Origin: Arthrobacter oryzae
GTDB lineage: Bacteria > Actinomycetota > Actinomycetes > Actinomycetales > Micrococcaceae
Length of the DNA: 64,000 nt
NCBI RefSeq assembly: GCF_030812315.1
Contig: NZ_JAUSSM010000014.1
Location: 1 to 64,000, forward strand
Reading direction: 5' to 3'
Position numbers and translations under genes: made by a program. Of the stretch, positions 15,818 to 24,019 are shown in pieces. Each line of letters opens with the position of its first letter. The stretch's first letter is position 1. The notes under the pieces were generated by a model, which had not been told where the DNA came from, did no database searches, and worked only from the letters and a program-made list of their open reading frames with translations.

Positions 15818-17212
15818 TTAGCCCATGCGGCCGCGGGTCTCGGGCACCTTGGTGAACAGCACCAGGAGGAGGACGACGACGGCAGCGGCCGCCATGTAGA
15901 AGCCAGGCGCGTGCGGCACACCGGTTCCGCCTACCAGGGCGGTGCCGATGAACGGTGCGGTGCCGCCGAAGAGGGCGTAGGCGCCGTTGTAGCTGATGGC
16001 CGCTGAAGTGAAGCGGGTGCGGGTGGTGAAGATCTCGACAAAGAAGGTGTAGCAGCCGCCGCCGTAGATGCAGAGCGCCACCACGAACAGGGACTGTCCC
16101 AGCAGCGCCAGGGGCAGGCTGCCGCTGGTGACCAGCATGAAGCTCGGCACGGACAGCACGGCAAGGGCGAGGGAGCCGGCGATGAGCATCGGCTTGCGGC
16201 CGAAGCGGTCCCCGAGGCGGCCGCCGATCGGAAGGAGGATGGCGTAGAGGGCCAGTGCCGCGGCGTTCACCATGAGCGACTGTTCACGGCTGAGGTGCCC
16301 GGTGGTCTGCACGTAGGAGACGAAGTAGGCCGAGAGGAAATAGAAGCCCATGGCCGTCAGGCCCATCACGAAGATGACCTGCACCATGCGGAGGCTGTTC
16401 TCGCGGAAGGCCTCGCGGACGGGGCTGAACTCCTTGGTCCGTGCCGCCTTGGCTTCGTTGAACGCGTCGCTTTCCACCGTACGGCTGCGGATCCAGACCC
16501 CGAAGAGTGCCAGCGGCAGTGCGAGCAGGAACGGCAGGCGCCAGCCCCAGGCCATGAAGGCTTCGTTGGGCATCGACTGGCTGAGGATGAGGATCATGGT
16601 CCCGGCAACCACGGAGGGCAGGGCGGTGGCGGCGATGGTGATGTTGAGCCAGAATCCGCGCTTGTTGACCGGTGCGTGCTCGAAGACAAACGACGGCGCA
16701 CCCACGGATTCACCGCCGGCCGAGAAGCCCTGAATGAGGCGGCAGAGCACCAGGAGCGCTGGGGCCCATGCACCGATCTGGCCGTAAGTGGGCAGGATCC
16801 CCATCAGTGCGGTCGCGCCGCCGATGGCAACCAGGGTGATGGTCAGGACGCGGCGCCGGCCGATCCTGTCGCCGAGCGCGCCGAAGAACAGGCCGCCGAT
16901 GGGCCGGACCACGAAGGCGACGCCGAACGTGGCGAAGGTGGCCAGCAAGGCAGCGACGGGGTTGCTGCCGGGGAAGAACAGCTGTGAGAAGATCACCGCA
17001 GTGAGGCCGTAGAGGGTGAAGTCGTAGAACTCGATGAACTGGCCGATGCTTCCACCCAGCAGGACGCGCTTCTGCATCTTGGTGGTGCCTGGCTGTCCGG
17101 TTCCGGGCTTTTCGAGGGTCCCCGTGCCGGGGTCGGCGGGGTTCTTGGAGGATGCGGTGCCGGCACGCCCTGCGGCGGGCTGCGGCTGGTTCTTGATGTC
17201 GTTGATGGTCAT
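15818..17212 (-). CDS. MFS transporter, metabolite:H+ symporter (MHS) type
   Basis: A 464-residue 12-helix importer. The MHS signature runs from SIGQFIEFYDFTLYG through FVVRPIGGLFFGALGDRIGRRR to LCRLIQGFSAGGE. A ~45-residue Gly/Pro/Lys-rich cytosolic N-terminus precedes the first helix. MHS proteins import carboxylates and small zwitterions, which suits supply of the amidohydrolases encoded downstream (45-nt gap to the M20 gene). ATG 17212 is preferred; GTG 17221 is an in-frame alternative. Confidence 0.9.
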   Translation of the reverse strand: MTINDIKNQPQPAAGRAGTASSKNPADPGTGTLEKPGTGQPGTTKMQKRVLLGGSIGQFIEFYDFTLYGLTAVIFSQLFFPGSNPVAALLATFATFGVAFVVRPIGGLFFGALGDRIGRRRVLTITLVAIGGATALMGILPTYGQIGAWAPALLVLCRLIQGFSAGGESVGAPSFVFEHAPVNKRGFWLNITIAATALPSVVAGTMILILSQSMPNEAFMAWGWRLPFLLALPLALFGVWIRSRTVESDAFNEAKAARTKEFSPVREAFRENSLRMVQVIFVMGLTAMGFYFLSAYFVSYVQTTGHLSREQSLMVNAAALALYAILLPIGGRLGDRFGRKPMLIAGSLALAVLSVPSFMLVTSGSLPLALLGQSLFVVALCIYGGGCYTFFVEIFTTRTRFTSAAISYNGAYALFGGTAPFIGTALVGGTGVPHAPGFYMAAAAVVVLLLVLFTKVPETRGRMG

Positions 17213-17572
17213 GAGAGCCACGCTAGGTTCGCCGTGTTTCCGGTACCCGACGCCGCGTTACGGGCATTTGAAGAGTTTTTTACGGACGCTACCGCGCTGT
17301 TGCCGCGATACACCGGTCCGGACATGCTTCGGACACATTGTGTGTGGTTCGGAACCATTGAATCTCCTTTGATCAACATGGTCAGCTCGCTGTGGGGTTT
17401 CGGCCGAAGCCGTGTTTGCGGGGTTTTCACCGCTGGAGGATCCCCGTATCCACCCGGTTGCATCAACTGTGTGTGATCCCGTTCACATCTGTCCAATTGA
17501 TTGTTTTTGAGGAAGTGATCGATTTTGTCAATGCCAATATCCAAGCACTGAGGTCAGGTCCGGCCCTGCCGG
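17213..17572. promoter_or_regulatory. Upstream region of the MHS-M20-amidase operon with palindrome
   Basis: This ~360-bp gap holds no convincing gene. It contains the 13-bp perfect palindrome TGGTTC-G-GAACCA (17345-17357) and several T-rich stretches (17502-17528) of lower GC than the surroundings. With a LysR gene immediately upstream on the same strand, the palindrome is a candidate operator for the operon. Confidence 0.45.
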
Positions 17573-18487
17573 TCAGCGCGACGCCCCGTAGAGGCGGAGG
17601 CATGTCTCCTCAAAAGCCAGGGCCCGCCGCGTCGGCTGCACGCCCTCGGGGCGGACCAGCATCACCTCGATCGGCGGGAGATTATCCGTCAGGGTCAGCG
17701 CCACGACCTTGCCGCCGGAGTAGGTCATGTCGCTGTGGAGCCGCTGGTTCAGCAAGGCGTATCCGTGGCCCTTCGCCACAAATGACCGGACCGTCTCGTA
17801 GCCGGCGAATCGGTGCCGGACGTTGGGCACCACCCCTGCAATGACGTAGAGCTGCTCGAAGTACTCCCGGCTGTGCGGCAGGTCCAGCACCACGGCGGGT
17901 TCGCCGTCGAGCTCCTTGAGTGAAATGGTCTTCTCGGGGCGTGCAGCGGCCGGATGCTCGGCATGGACCAGCACGTGCGGCGGGACCCGTTCCAGCACCT
18001 GGTACGTGAAGCCGCGCCCCAGGCCGAGTCCGTATGTCAGGGCAACGTCGCACTGCCCTTCGAGCAGGGCGGTTTGGAGGCTGGCCAGATCGGCCTCCAG
18101 GAAGGAAACCTCAACGCCCGGGTGCTGCACCTCGAACGTCTGCAGGATCGCCGGAAGCCTGAAGGGCGCCAGCGGGGCAAACACGCCCACTTTGAGCTCA
18201 CCCACCAGGCTGGCGGCCAGGCCGCGGGCGGATTCGTAGAGCGAATCAGCGTGCTCCAGCAGTACCTTGATGTCCTGGGCAAGCTGCCTGCCCGACGGCG
18301 TGAGGCGCAGGCCGCGGGTCCTGAGCCGCACGAACAGCTGCGTGGACAGGCTGGCTTCAAGCTGGGCCATGGCAGTGGACAGGGTGGACTGGGTGACGAG
18401 CAGCCGGTCCGCGGCCGCCGTCATGTTCTCGAGCTCCGCCACCACCGCAAAATACCGCAGCTGGGTCAGGGTAAAGGGCTTAGCCAT
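17573..18487 (-). CDS. LysR-family transcriptional regulator
   Basis: A 304-residue regulator. The N-terminal winged HTH reads FTLTQLRYFAVVAELENMTAAADRLL with VTQSTLSTAMAQLEASL as recognition helix, followed by the linker helix and a type 2 periplasmic-binding effector domain from about residue 90 (ELKVGVFAPLAPFRLP). It precedes the MHS-M20-amidase operon on the same strand and probably senses that pathway's substrate or product. Confidence 0.93.
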   Translation of the reverse strand: MAKPFTLTQLRYFAVVAELENMTAAADRLLVTQSTLSTAMAQLEASLSTQLFVRLRTRGLRLTPSGRQLAQDIKVLLEHADSLYESARGLAASLVGELKVGVFAPLAPFRLPAILQTFEVQHPGVEVSFLEADLASLQTALLEGQCDVALTYGLGLGRGFTYQVLERVPPHVLVHAEHPAAARPEKTISLKELDGEPAVVLDLPHSREYFEQLYVIAGVVPNVRHRFAGYETVRSFVAKGHGYALLNQRLHSDMTYSGGKVVALTLTDNLPPIEVMLVRPEGVQPTRRALAFEETCLRLYGASR

Positions 18488-18526
18488 CGGTCAATGTTCG
18501 CAATCTGCGGCAAGCGCCGCGGTCAG

Positions 18527-18593
18527 TGGAGTTTTTGTCCACATAACGCGTCCAAAAGGGGTCCTAAGTCGCGTTATGTGGACAAAAACTCCA
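18527..18593. repeat. Perfect 24-bp inverted repeat (long intergenic stem-loop)
   Basis: Arms 18527-18550 and 18570-18593 are perfectly complementary (left arm ends CCACATAACGCG) around a 19-nt loop, between the pucR stop and the lysR start. There is no T-tract. The stem is far longer than an ordinary terminator; it could end pucR transcripts or be one copy of a dispersed palindromic repeat (compare 36785-36842 and 46215-46271). Confidence 0.85.
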
Positions 18594-18612
18594 TCAGGGA
18601 GTGGGGTCGGGT

Positions 18613-20310
18613 TCACAACGCCCGGAGCCGGTGCAGCAGGAGGGCGACGTGCAGCGAGGTGCGGGATTCGGCGTCGTCAAGGTCCACGGCCAGGAGCTCC
18701 TCCAGCCGGGCCAGCCGGGCGTAGAGCGTGGGCCTGCTCAAGTAGCCGCTGCGTGCCAGCGCAGCCTTGTTTCCGCCGGATTCGAGGTATTGGCCGAGCA
18801 GCTCCAGGTGCCCGCCGCTCCCCCGGGCCTCGGCCTGCAGCAGGCTTTCCAGTTCCGATTCCACAAACTGCTGGACGCGGGGATCGTTGCGCAGGAGGGC
18901 CAGCAGCCCCCGCAGCCGGACGTCGGTGGCCCGGTAGAACGGCTTTCCGGTCCCCCTCAGCGTCGCCGCTGTCTCGGCCACGTGCGCAGCCTCATCAATA
19001 CCGGCCGCCGCCTCCAGCAGGGATCCCCTGGGGCGTCCGACGCCGATGGTCCAGTTTGGTGCCGCTGCCCCCCTCAGGCGGGTTGCGCCGTCGTCCGCCT
19101 GCGTACCGCCGTCGCCGGCTTGAACCGCGAGCGCGTCCGCCAGCCGCTGCAGCGTGGCCTCCTCGAGCTGCTTCGCCGGGAGGGCGAGGATCATGCCCAC
19201 CGACCCGGACTGGATACTGGCGGTCAGCGCACTGCCGGCAGTGGACTTGACCACCTTGGCCAACAGTTCCAGGAGGGCACGTTCCTCCTGCTGGCCGGCG
19301 AGCGGATCGCGGGACTGCGCGCCATCGGACGTTGCCGCTGCCTGCGCGGAGGCACCGGTGCGGTACACGATCGGCACATAGAGCGGCGAGCGCTTCAGCC
19401 CCAGGGCGCCGGCGCGCGCCAGTGCTTCCGCTTCGCTGAGGCCCCGCGGGTGGCGCAGTGCGTTGAGCAGCCCGGCCTGGGCCTGCTGGCTGAGTTCACG
19501 CCGGTCCCGCTCGGCGAGGCGGTTGATGGCGAGGGTCTGCGCCGCGCGCTCAAGCACCATTGCCGCTGTTTCCTCGTCGTCCGGGGTTATCGGAAGGACC
19601 AGCCGCCCCCATAGCTGCTCGCGGACACCTACCGGAACCTGCAGCCAGTTCTCCGGTCCGGTGCGCAGCGTTCTCTGCGACGACGGCGTGGTCCTTGAGC
19701 GGCGCTCCCAGTCATGCAGGAGCTCAGTGGTGGCAAGGCCATGCGTCGAGTAGGCGAGGACCAGGTGGGACAGGTCCTCGAGCACCACCGGCGCGCCGAT
19801 CATCCCGGCGGCCTGCTCCACCACGCGCTCCGTGCCGGCGCTTTCCAGGCTGAGGACCGTGAAGGCCTCGTGGACGTCGCGGGCGCGCTCCACCCGTTCG
19901 AGCTGCTCCGCCACGATCATCCGGTGCACCACCTCGGTGACCTCGACGAACCGCACCCGCCGCTGCACCACGATCACCGGCAGCGTGCATGACTTCGCCG
20001 CCGCCTGCAGCGCCGCCAGGCTGCGGCCCCGTTCACCCACCAGTTCCACGATCAGCCCGGCGGCCGAGGACTCCTCCAGGGACCGGATGAACGACGCCGT
20101 GGCTTGCGGCTCCTTCTCCAGCTCCAGTCCGGTGGTAAGCACCAGCTCGCCGCCGGAGAGAAGGCTGGAAATGTCCAGCAACTCGCTGACGTGGACCCAG
20201 CGCACCGGCGCATCGAGTCCGGCCGCGCCGCCCGCCTCGCCGCCGAGAATCTGCGGCGAGGCAGCGCGAAGCACAGGGAGTCCCAGGATAGTGCGGAGGG
20301 TTGGCAGCAT
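18613..20310 (-). CDS. PucR-family transcriptional regulator
   Basis: A 565-residue regulator with the full PucR layout: an N-terminal purine-catabolism ligand domain (LPTLRTILGLPVLRA..VHVSELLDISSLLSGGELVLTTG), a middle GGDEF-like region, and a C-terminal HTH (LLGQYLESGGNKAALARSGYLSRPTLYARLARLEELL). PucR proteins activate amine, purine or pyrimidine catabolism genes. It is divergent from mmsA and the aminotransferase gene. TACACT (20317-20322, minus strand) lies 6 nt before the ATG, inside a palindrome, suggesting a leaderless, autoregulated mRNA. Confidence 0.92.
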   Translation of the reverse strand: MLPTLRTILGLPVLRAASPQILGGEAGGAAGLDAPVRWVHVSELLDISSLLSGGELVLTTGLELEKEPQATASFIRSLEESSAAGLIVELVGERGRSLAALQAAAKSCTLPVIVVQRRVRFVEVTEVVHRMIVAEQLERVERARDVHEAFTVLSLESAGTERVVEQAAGMIGAPVVLEDLSHLVLAYSTHGLATTELLHDWERRSRTTPSSQRTLRTGPENWLQVPVGVREQLWGRLVLPITPDDEETAAMVLERAAQTLAINRLAERDRRELSQQAQAGLLNALRHPRGLSEAEALARAGALGLKRSPLYVPIVYRTGASAQAAATSDGAQSRDPLAGQQEERALLELLAKVVKSTAGSALTASIQSGSVGMILALPAKQLEEATLQRLADALAVQAGDGGTQADDGATRLRGAAAPNWTIGVGRPRGSLLEAAAGIDEAAHVAETAATLRGTGKPFYRATDVRLRGLLALLRNDPRVQQFVESELESLLQAEARGSGGHLELLGQYLESGGNKAALARSGYLSRPTLYARLARLEELLAVDLDDAESRTSLHVALLLHRLRAL

Positions 20311-20346
20311 TTACATAGTGTAACGGCAGTCGCATTTTCCTTTACA
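20311..20346. promoter_or_regulatory. Palindromic operator between pucR and mmsA
   Basis: TTACA-TAG-TGTAA (20311-20323) is a perfect palindrome directly before the pucR ATG and covers its -10; another TTACA half-site is at 20342-20346. This is a plausible PucR binding region serving both divergent promoters. Confidence 0.5.
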
Positions 20347-20395
20347 CATCGCCCCTTATGGCGGCAGTCCCCCGGCGACAGACTGGAGGCAACGC

Positions 20396-20419
20396 ATGAA
20401 GCGACCACAAACCACCTGA
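20396..20419 (+). CDS. Seven-residue leader ORF upstream of mmsA (candidate)
   Basis: ATG 20396 is preceded by GGAGG (20385-20389) at a spacing of 6 nt and encodes MKRPQTT before TGA. That TGA overlaps the ribosome binding site (TGAGGAG) of mmsA, whose own start is a weak TTG. The arrangement suggests that translation of the mini-ORF helps ribosomes reinitiate at mmsA. Only sequence context supports it. Confidence 0.4.
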   Translation: MKRPQTT

Positions 20420-20428
20420 GGAGATTCC

Positions 20429-21916
20429 TTGAACATCGTCGAGCATTGGATCAACGGCAGCTACGTTCCGGTCGGCGAGCGCACTGCGCCCGTCACCAAC
20501 CCCGCCACCGGAAAAGTCACCGCCCAGGTGGCACTGGCCAGCACCGAGGACAGCAACGCCGCCATCGCCACCGCCAAGGCTGCCTTCCCGGCCTGGCGCG
20601 ACACCTCCCTCGCCCGCCGCACGCAGGTCCTCTTCGCTTTCCGCGAGCTGCTGAACTCCCGCAAGGACGAGCTCGCCGCCATCATCACCTCCGAGCACGG
20701 CAAGGTCCTCGACGATGCCCTGGGCGAGGTGACCCGCGGCCAGGAAGTGGTCGAGTTCGCCTGCGGCATTCCGCACCTGCTCAAGGGCAGCTACACCGAA
20801 AACGCCTCCACGAAGGTGGACGTCCACTCCATCCGCCAGGCCCTCGGCCCGGTTGCCATCATCAGCCCGTTCAACTTCCCGGCCATGGTTCCCATGTGGT
20901 TCTTCCCGCTCGCCATCGCCGCCGGCAACACCGTCATCATCAAGCCGAGCGAAAAGGACCCGACGGCCGTTAACTGGATGGCCGAGCTGTGGAAGGAAGC
21001 CGGGCTGCCGGACGGCGTCTTCAACGTCCTGCACGGCGACAAGGTGGCCGTGGACGCCCTCCTCACCCACCCTGACGTCAAGGCCGTTTCCTTCGTTGGC
21101 TCCACCCCGATCGCCAAGTACGTCTACCAGACCGCCACGGCCCACGGTAAGCGGGTCCAGGCCCTCGGCGGCGCCAAGAACCACATGATCGTGCTGCCCG
21201 ACGCCGATCTGGACCTCGCGGCGGACGCTGCGGTCAACGCCGGTTTCGGTTCCGCCGGCGAGCGCTGCATGGCCATCTCGGCCCTGCTGGCGGTGGGCGA
21301 CATCGCCGACGAACTCGTGGCCAAGATTGCCCAGCGCGCCAATTCCCTGCGCACCGGCGACGGCCTGCGCGGCTGCGACATGGGCCCTCTCGTCACAGCG
21401 GCGCACCGGGACAAGGTGGCCGGCTACGTGGACGCCGGCGAAGCGGCAGGCGCCACGATCGTCGTCGACGGCCGCGCCATCTCCCCCGACGCCGAAGGCG
21501 AGGGATTCTTCGTCGGCCCCACCCTCTTCGACAACGTCACCACCGAGATGTCCATCTACCAGGACGAGATCTTCGGCCCGGTCCTGTCCGTGGTCCGCGT
21601 GGACACCTACGACCAGGCCCTCGAGCTGATCAACAACAACCCGTACGGCAACGGCACCGCGATCTTCACGAACGACGGCGGTGCGGCACGCCGCTTCGAG
21701 AACGAAGTGGAGGTAGGCATGGTGGGCATCAACGTCCCCGTCCCGGTTCCGATGGCCTACTACTCCTTCGGCGGCTGGAAGAACTCACTGTTCGGCGACA
21801 CCCACGCCCACGGCACCGAGGGCGTCGGCTTCTTCACCCGCGGCAAGGCCGTCACCTCCCGCTGGCTCGATCCCAGCCACGGCGGCATCAACCTCGGCTT
21901 CCCGCAGAACGCCTGA
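20429..21916 (+). CDS. mmsA: CoA-acylating (methyl)malonate-semialdehyde dehydrogenase
   Basis: A 495-residue aldehyde dehydrogenase of the MMSDH type, converting malonate or methylmalonate semialdehyde with CoA and NAD+ to acetyl- or propionyl-CoA and CO2. Catalytic Cys280 is in GSAGERCMAIS, the family-specific variant. SPFNFPAMVPMWFFPLAIAAGNT and FVGSTPIAKYVY form the cofactor region, and the C-terminal PVPVPMAYYSFGGWKNSLFGD is characteristic. The TTG start has TGAGGAG upstream. It is followed after 26 nt by the aminotransferase gene, giving a beta-alanine to acetyl-CoA route. Confidence 0.95.
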   Translation: MNIVEHWINGSYVPVGERTAPVTNPATGKVTAQVALASTEDSNAAIATAKAAFPAWRDTSLARRTQVLFAFRELLNSRKDELAAIITSEHGKVLDDALGEVTRGQEVVEFACGIPHLLKGSYTENASTKVDVHSIRQALGPVAIISPFNFPAMVPMWFFPLAIAAGNTVIIKPSEKDPTAVNWMAELWKEAGLPDGVFNVLHGDKVAVDALLTHPDVKAVSFVGSTPIAKYVYQTATAHGKRVQALGGAKNHMIVLPDADLDLAADAAVNAGFGSAGERCMAISALLAVGDIADELVAKIAQRANSLRTGDGLRGCDMGPLVTAAHRDKVAGYVDAGEAAGATIVVDGRAISPDAEGEGFFVGPTLFDNVTTEMSIYQDEIFGPVLSVVRVDTYDQALELINNNPYGNGTAIFTNDGGAARRFENEVEVGMVGINVPVPVPMAYYSFGGWKNSLFGDTHAHGTEGVGFFTRGKAVTSRWLDPSHGGINLGFPQNA

Positions 21917-21942
21917 CCGGCGCTCCTTCGAAAGGAACAGTC

Positions 21943-23316
21943 ATGACTTCCACGATTGAAAGCGGCATCCTGCCCCTGTCCGGGGACGCGGAGGCGGCCC
22001 GCCGCGCCTACGAGCTGGACCGCAAGCACGTCTTCCACTCCTGGTCCGCCCAGGACCTGCTGGATCCGATGGTCATCACCGCAGCCGAGGGCTCCCACGT
22101 GTGGGACGGTGACGGCAAGAAGTACCTCGACTTCTCCTCCCAGCTGGTCAACACCAACATCGGCCACCAGCACCCCGCCGTCGTTGCCGCCATCGCCGCG
22201 CAGGCAGCGAAGCTTTGCACCATCGCCCCGAGCTACGTCAACGACGCCCGGTCGGAGGCCGCGCGGCTGATCGCCGAACGCACACCCGGGGAACTGGACC
22301 GGATCTTCTTCACCAACGGCGGCGCCGACGCCAACGAACACGCCGTCCGCATGGCCCGGCTCCACACCGGCCGCCATAAGGTCCTCTCCGCCTACCGCTC
22401 GTACCACGGCGGCACCCAGCTCGCGGTCAACCTCACGGGCGACCCACGCCGCTGGCCTAGCGACACCGGCAGCACCGGCACCATCCACTTCTTCCCGCCC
22501 TACCTCTACCGCACGGCATTCCACTCCACCACGGAAGAGGAGGAAAGCCAGCGCGCCCTGGAACACCTCGAACAGCTGATCAGCCTCGAGGGCCCCGCCA
22601 CCATCGCGGCACTGATCCTGGAATCCGTTCCCGGGACCGCCGGCATCTACATGCCGCCGCCCGGCTACCTGCAGGGAGTCCGGGAACTGTGCACCAGGCA
22701 CGGCATCGTCTTGATTGCGGACGAGGTCATGGCCGGCTTCGGACGCACCGGCAAGTGGTTCGCCGTCGAGCATTTCGACGTGGTTCCGGACCTGCTGACC
22801 TTCGCGAAGGGCGTCAACTCCGGCTATGTCCCGCTCGGCGGTGTGGCCATCAGCCCCGAAATCGCCGAGACCTTCGGGAAGCGCGTCTACCCCGGCGGCC
22901 TCACCTACTCCGGACACCCGCTGGCCACAGCAGCCGCCGTCGCCACGATTAACACCATGGAGCGCGAAGGCATCGTGGAACACGCCGCTTTCCTGGGCGA
23001 AACAGTCATCGGCCCCGCGCTGGCCGGGTTCGCCGAACGGCACCCCTCCGTGGGCGAGGTCCGCGGCACCGGGGTGTTCTGGGCCATCGAGCTCGTCAGG
23101 GACCGGGCCACGCGGGAGCCGCTGGCGCCGTACGGCGGTTCCAGCCCCGTGATGAACCAGCTCGTCGCGGCCTGCAAATCCAAGGGCCTGCTGCCGTTCG
23201 CCAACTTCAACCGGATCCATGTGGTCCCGCCCTGCAACACCAGCGTGGAGGACACCGAGGCCGGCCTGGCAATCCTCGACGAAGTCCTGGAAATCGCCGA
23301 TCAGGCCATCGCCTGA
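21943..23316 (+). CDS. Class III PLP aminotransferase (beta-alanine/omega-amino acid type)
   Basis: A 457-residue fold type I omega-aminotransferase. ADEVMAGFGRTGKWF contains the PLP-ring Asp, and FAKGVNSGYVPLGG the Schiff-base Lys289. It transfers an omega-amino group, probably from beta-alanine or a related amine, to pyruvate or 2-oxoglutarate. The product malonate semialdehyde is the substrate of the adjacent MmsA, with which it is cotranscribed; GAAAGGAA precedes the ATG. The donor is inferred from context. Confidence 0.9.
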   Translation: MTSTIESGILPLSGDAEAARRAYELDRKHVFHSWSAQDLLDPMVITAAEGSHVWDGDGKKYLDFSSQLVNTNIGHQHPAVVAAIAAQAAKLCTIAPSYVNDARSEAARLIAERTPGELDRIFFTNGGADANEHAVRMARLHTGRHKVLSAYRSYHGGTQLAVNLTGDPRRWPSDTGSTGTIHFFPPYLYRTAFHSTTEEEESQRALEHLEQLISLEGPATIAALILESVPGTAGIYMPPPGYLQGVRELCTRHGIVLIADEVMAGFGRTGKWFAVEHFDVVPDLLTFAKGVNSGYVPLGGVAISPEIAETFGKRVYPGGLTYSGHPLATAAAVATINTMEREGIVEHAAFLGETVIGPALAGFAERHPSVGEVRGTGVFWAIELVRDRATREPLAPYGGSSPVMNQLVAACKSKGLLPFANFNRIHVVPPCNTSVEDTEAGLAILDEVLEIADQAIA

Positions 23317-23341
23317 CCGCTCCCGCCGGAGCAAACCAAAG

Positions 23342-23384
23342 GCCGGACCCCGGATTCCCTGCCGAAGGGAATCCGGGGTCCGGC
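23342..23384 (+). terminator. Terminator of the mmsA-aminotransferase operon
   Basis: A perfect 18-bp stem (23342-23359 with 23367-23384) around the 7-nt loop TGCCGAA, 25 nt after the aminotransferase stop. There is only a weak T run (CTGTTGAT) after it. Confidence 0.8.
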
Positions 23385-23405
23385 TGTTGATCTGTGCGGG
23401 GCAAC

Positions 23406-23459
23406 CCGCGGGGTTAAGGAGCGTCCGTGTTACGGAACCGCGGGGTTAAGGAGCGTCCG
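23406..23459. repeat. 22-bp direct duplication at the 3' end of a small gene
   Basis: The segment 23406-23427 is repeated exactly at 23438-23459 (period 32). The second copy contains the TAA stop (23446-23448) and last codons of the minus-strand 116-residue gene. Adjacent GGGCGCTGGTCC units encode its tandem DQRP repeats. This is a local slippage-type tandem duplication. Confidence 0.85.
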
Positions 23460-23796
23460 GGCGCTGGTCCGGGCGCTGGTCCGGCTTGTGGCCGCGCAGG
23501 TTGTCCTGGACCTTGCCGAAGAGATCCTTGATGGTGGATTCGGTGTTGGTGAGCATGTCCGGCTGGACGTAGACGTCCTGCGTCGGCGGCAGGCTGTAGT
23601 GCGACGGAAGTCCTCCGGCGCCGTCAACACCGTCCAGTGCGATGGTCACCCCGCCTTCCTTGCGCGCAATGGCACCGATCCGGCCGAACACCAGCGTGAA
23701 CTCATCCGGCTGGAAGCTGACGGTGTGTCCGATGTGTGTCCGGTTGAGCTCGCCCGCAGCTACCGCTTTCTCGTTGCCGGTCCCTGAGTAGTCCAT
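23446..23796 (-). CDS. Conserved hypothetical protein with DQRP tail
   Basis: A 116-residue protein starting MDYSGTGNEKAVAAGELNRTH, with an AGGAGA ribosome binding site. The body alternates short strands (HTVSFQPDEFTLVFGRIGAIARKEGGVTIAL) and ends in STIKDLFGKVQDNLRG. The C-terminus is a low-complexity DQRPDQRPD repeat generated by the local DNA duplication. The family is not recognised; probably cytosolic. Confidence 0.6.
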   Translation of the reverse strand: MDYSGTGNEKAVAAGELNRTHIGHTVSFQPDEFTLVFGRIGAIARKEGGVTIALDGVDGAGGLPSHYSLPPTQDVYVQPDMLTNTESTIKDLFGKVQDNLRGHKPDQRPDQRPDAP

Positions 23797-23822
23797 GGTC
23801 TCTCCTAAAGGTGGATGGCAGC

Positions 23823-24008
23823 TTATGCCAGAAGTCTAGGGCGGGGCACGGATGCCGCATAGACCTCGCTGGACGGCTGCACAATACTCTCCGGCACCAT
23901 CATCACTTCATCCATTGAAAGCCGTCCCGGCCAGCGGCTTAGATGGATCTCGTCGGCGCTGACGCCAGTCGCCGCCGGGGCACCAAGCAGGCTTCTAGGA
24001 ACGGGCAT
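23823..24008 (-). CDS. Uncertain 61-residue ORF
   Basis: ATG 24008 opens MPVPRSLLGAPAATGVSADE and ends with VYAASVPRPRLLA. Composition is compatible with protein but there is no ribosome binding site, and the start region overlaps the promoter of the divergent 72-residue gene. It is included only because nothing else explains 23797-24019. Confidence 0.2.
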   Translation of the reverse strand: MPVPRSLLGAPAATGVSADEIHLSRWPGRLSMDEVMMVPESIVQPSSEVYAASVPRPRLLA

Positions 24009-24019
24009 CGAGGAACATT

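Noticed and set aside
21760..23334. 524-codon minus-strand frame opposite the aminotransferase gene
   Set aside because: Antisense shadow; the plus-strand aminotransferase has catalytic Lys289 and all family motifs.
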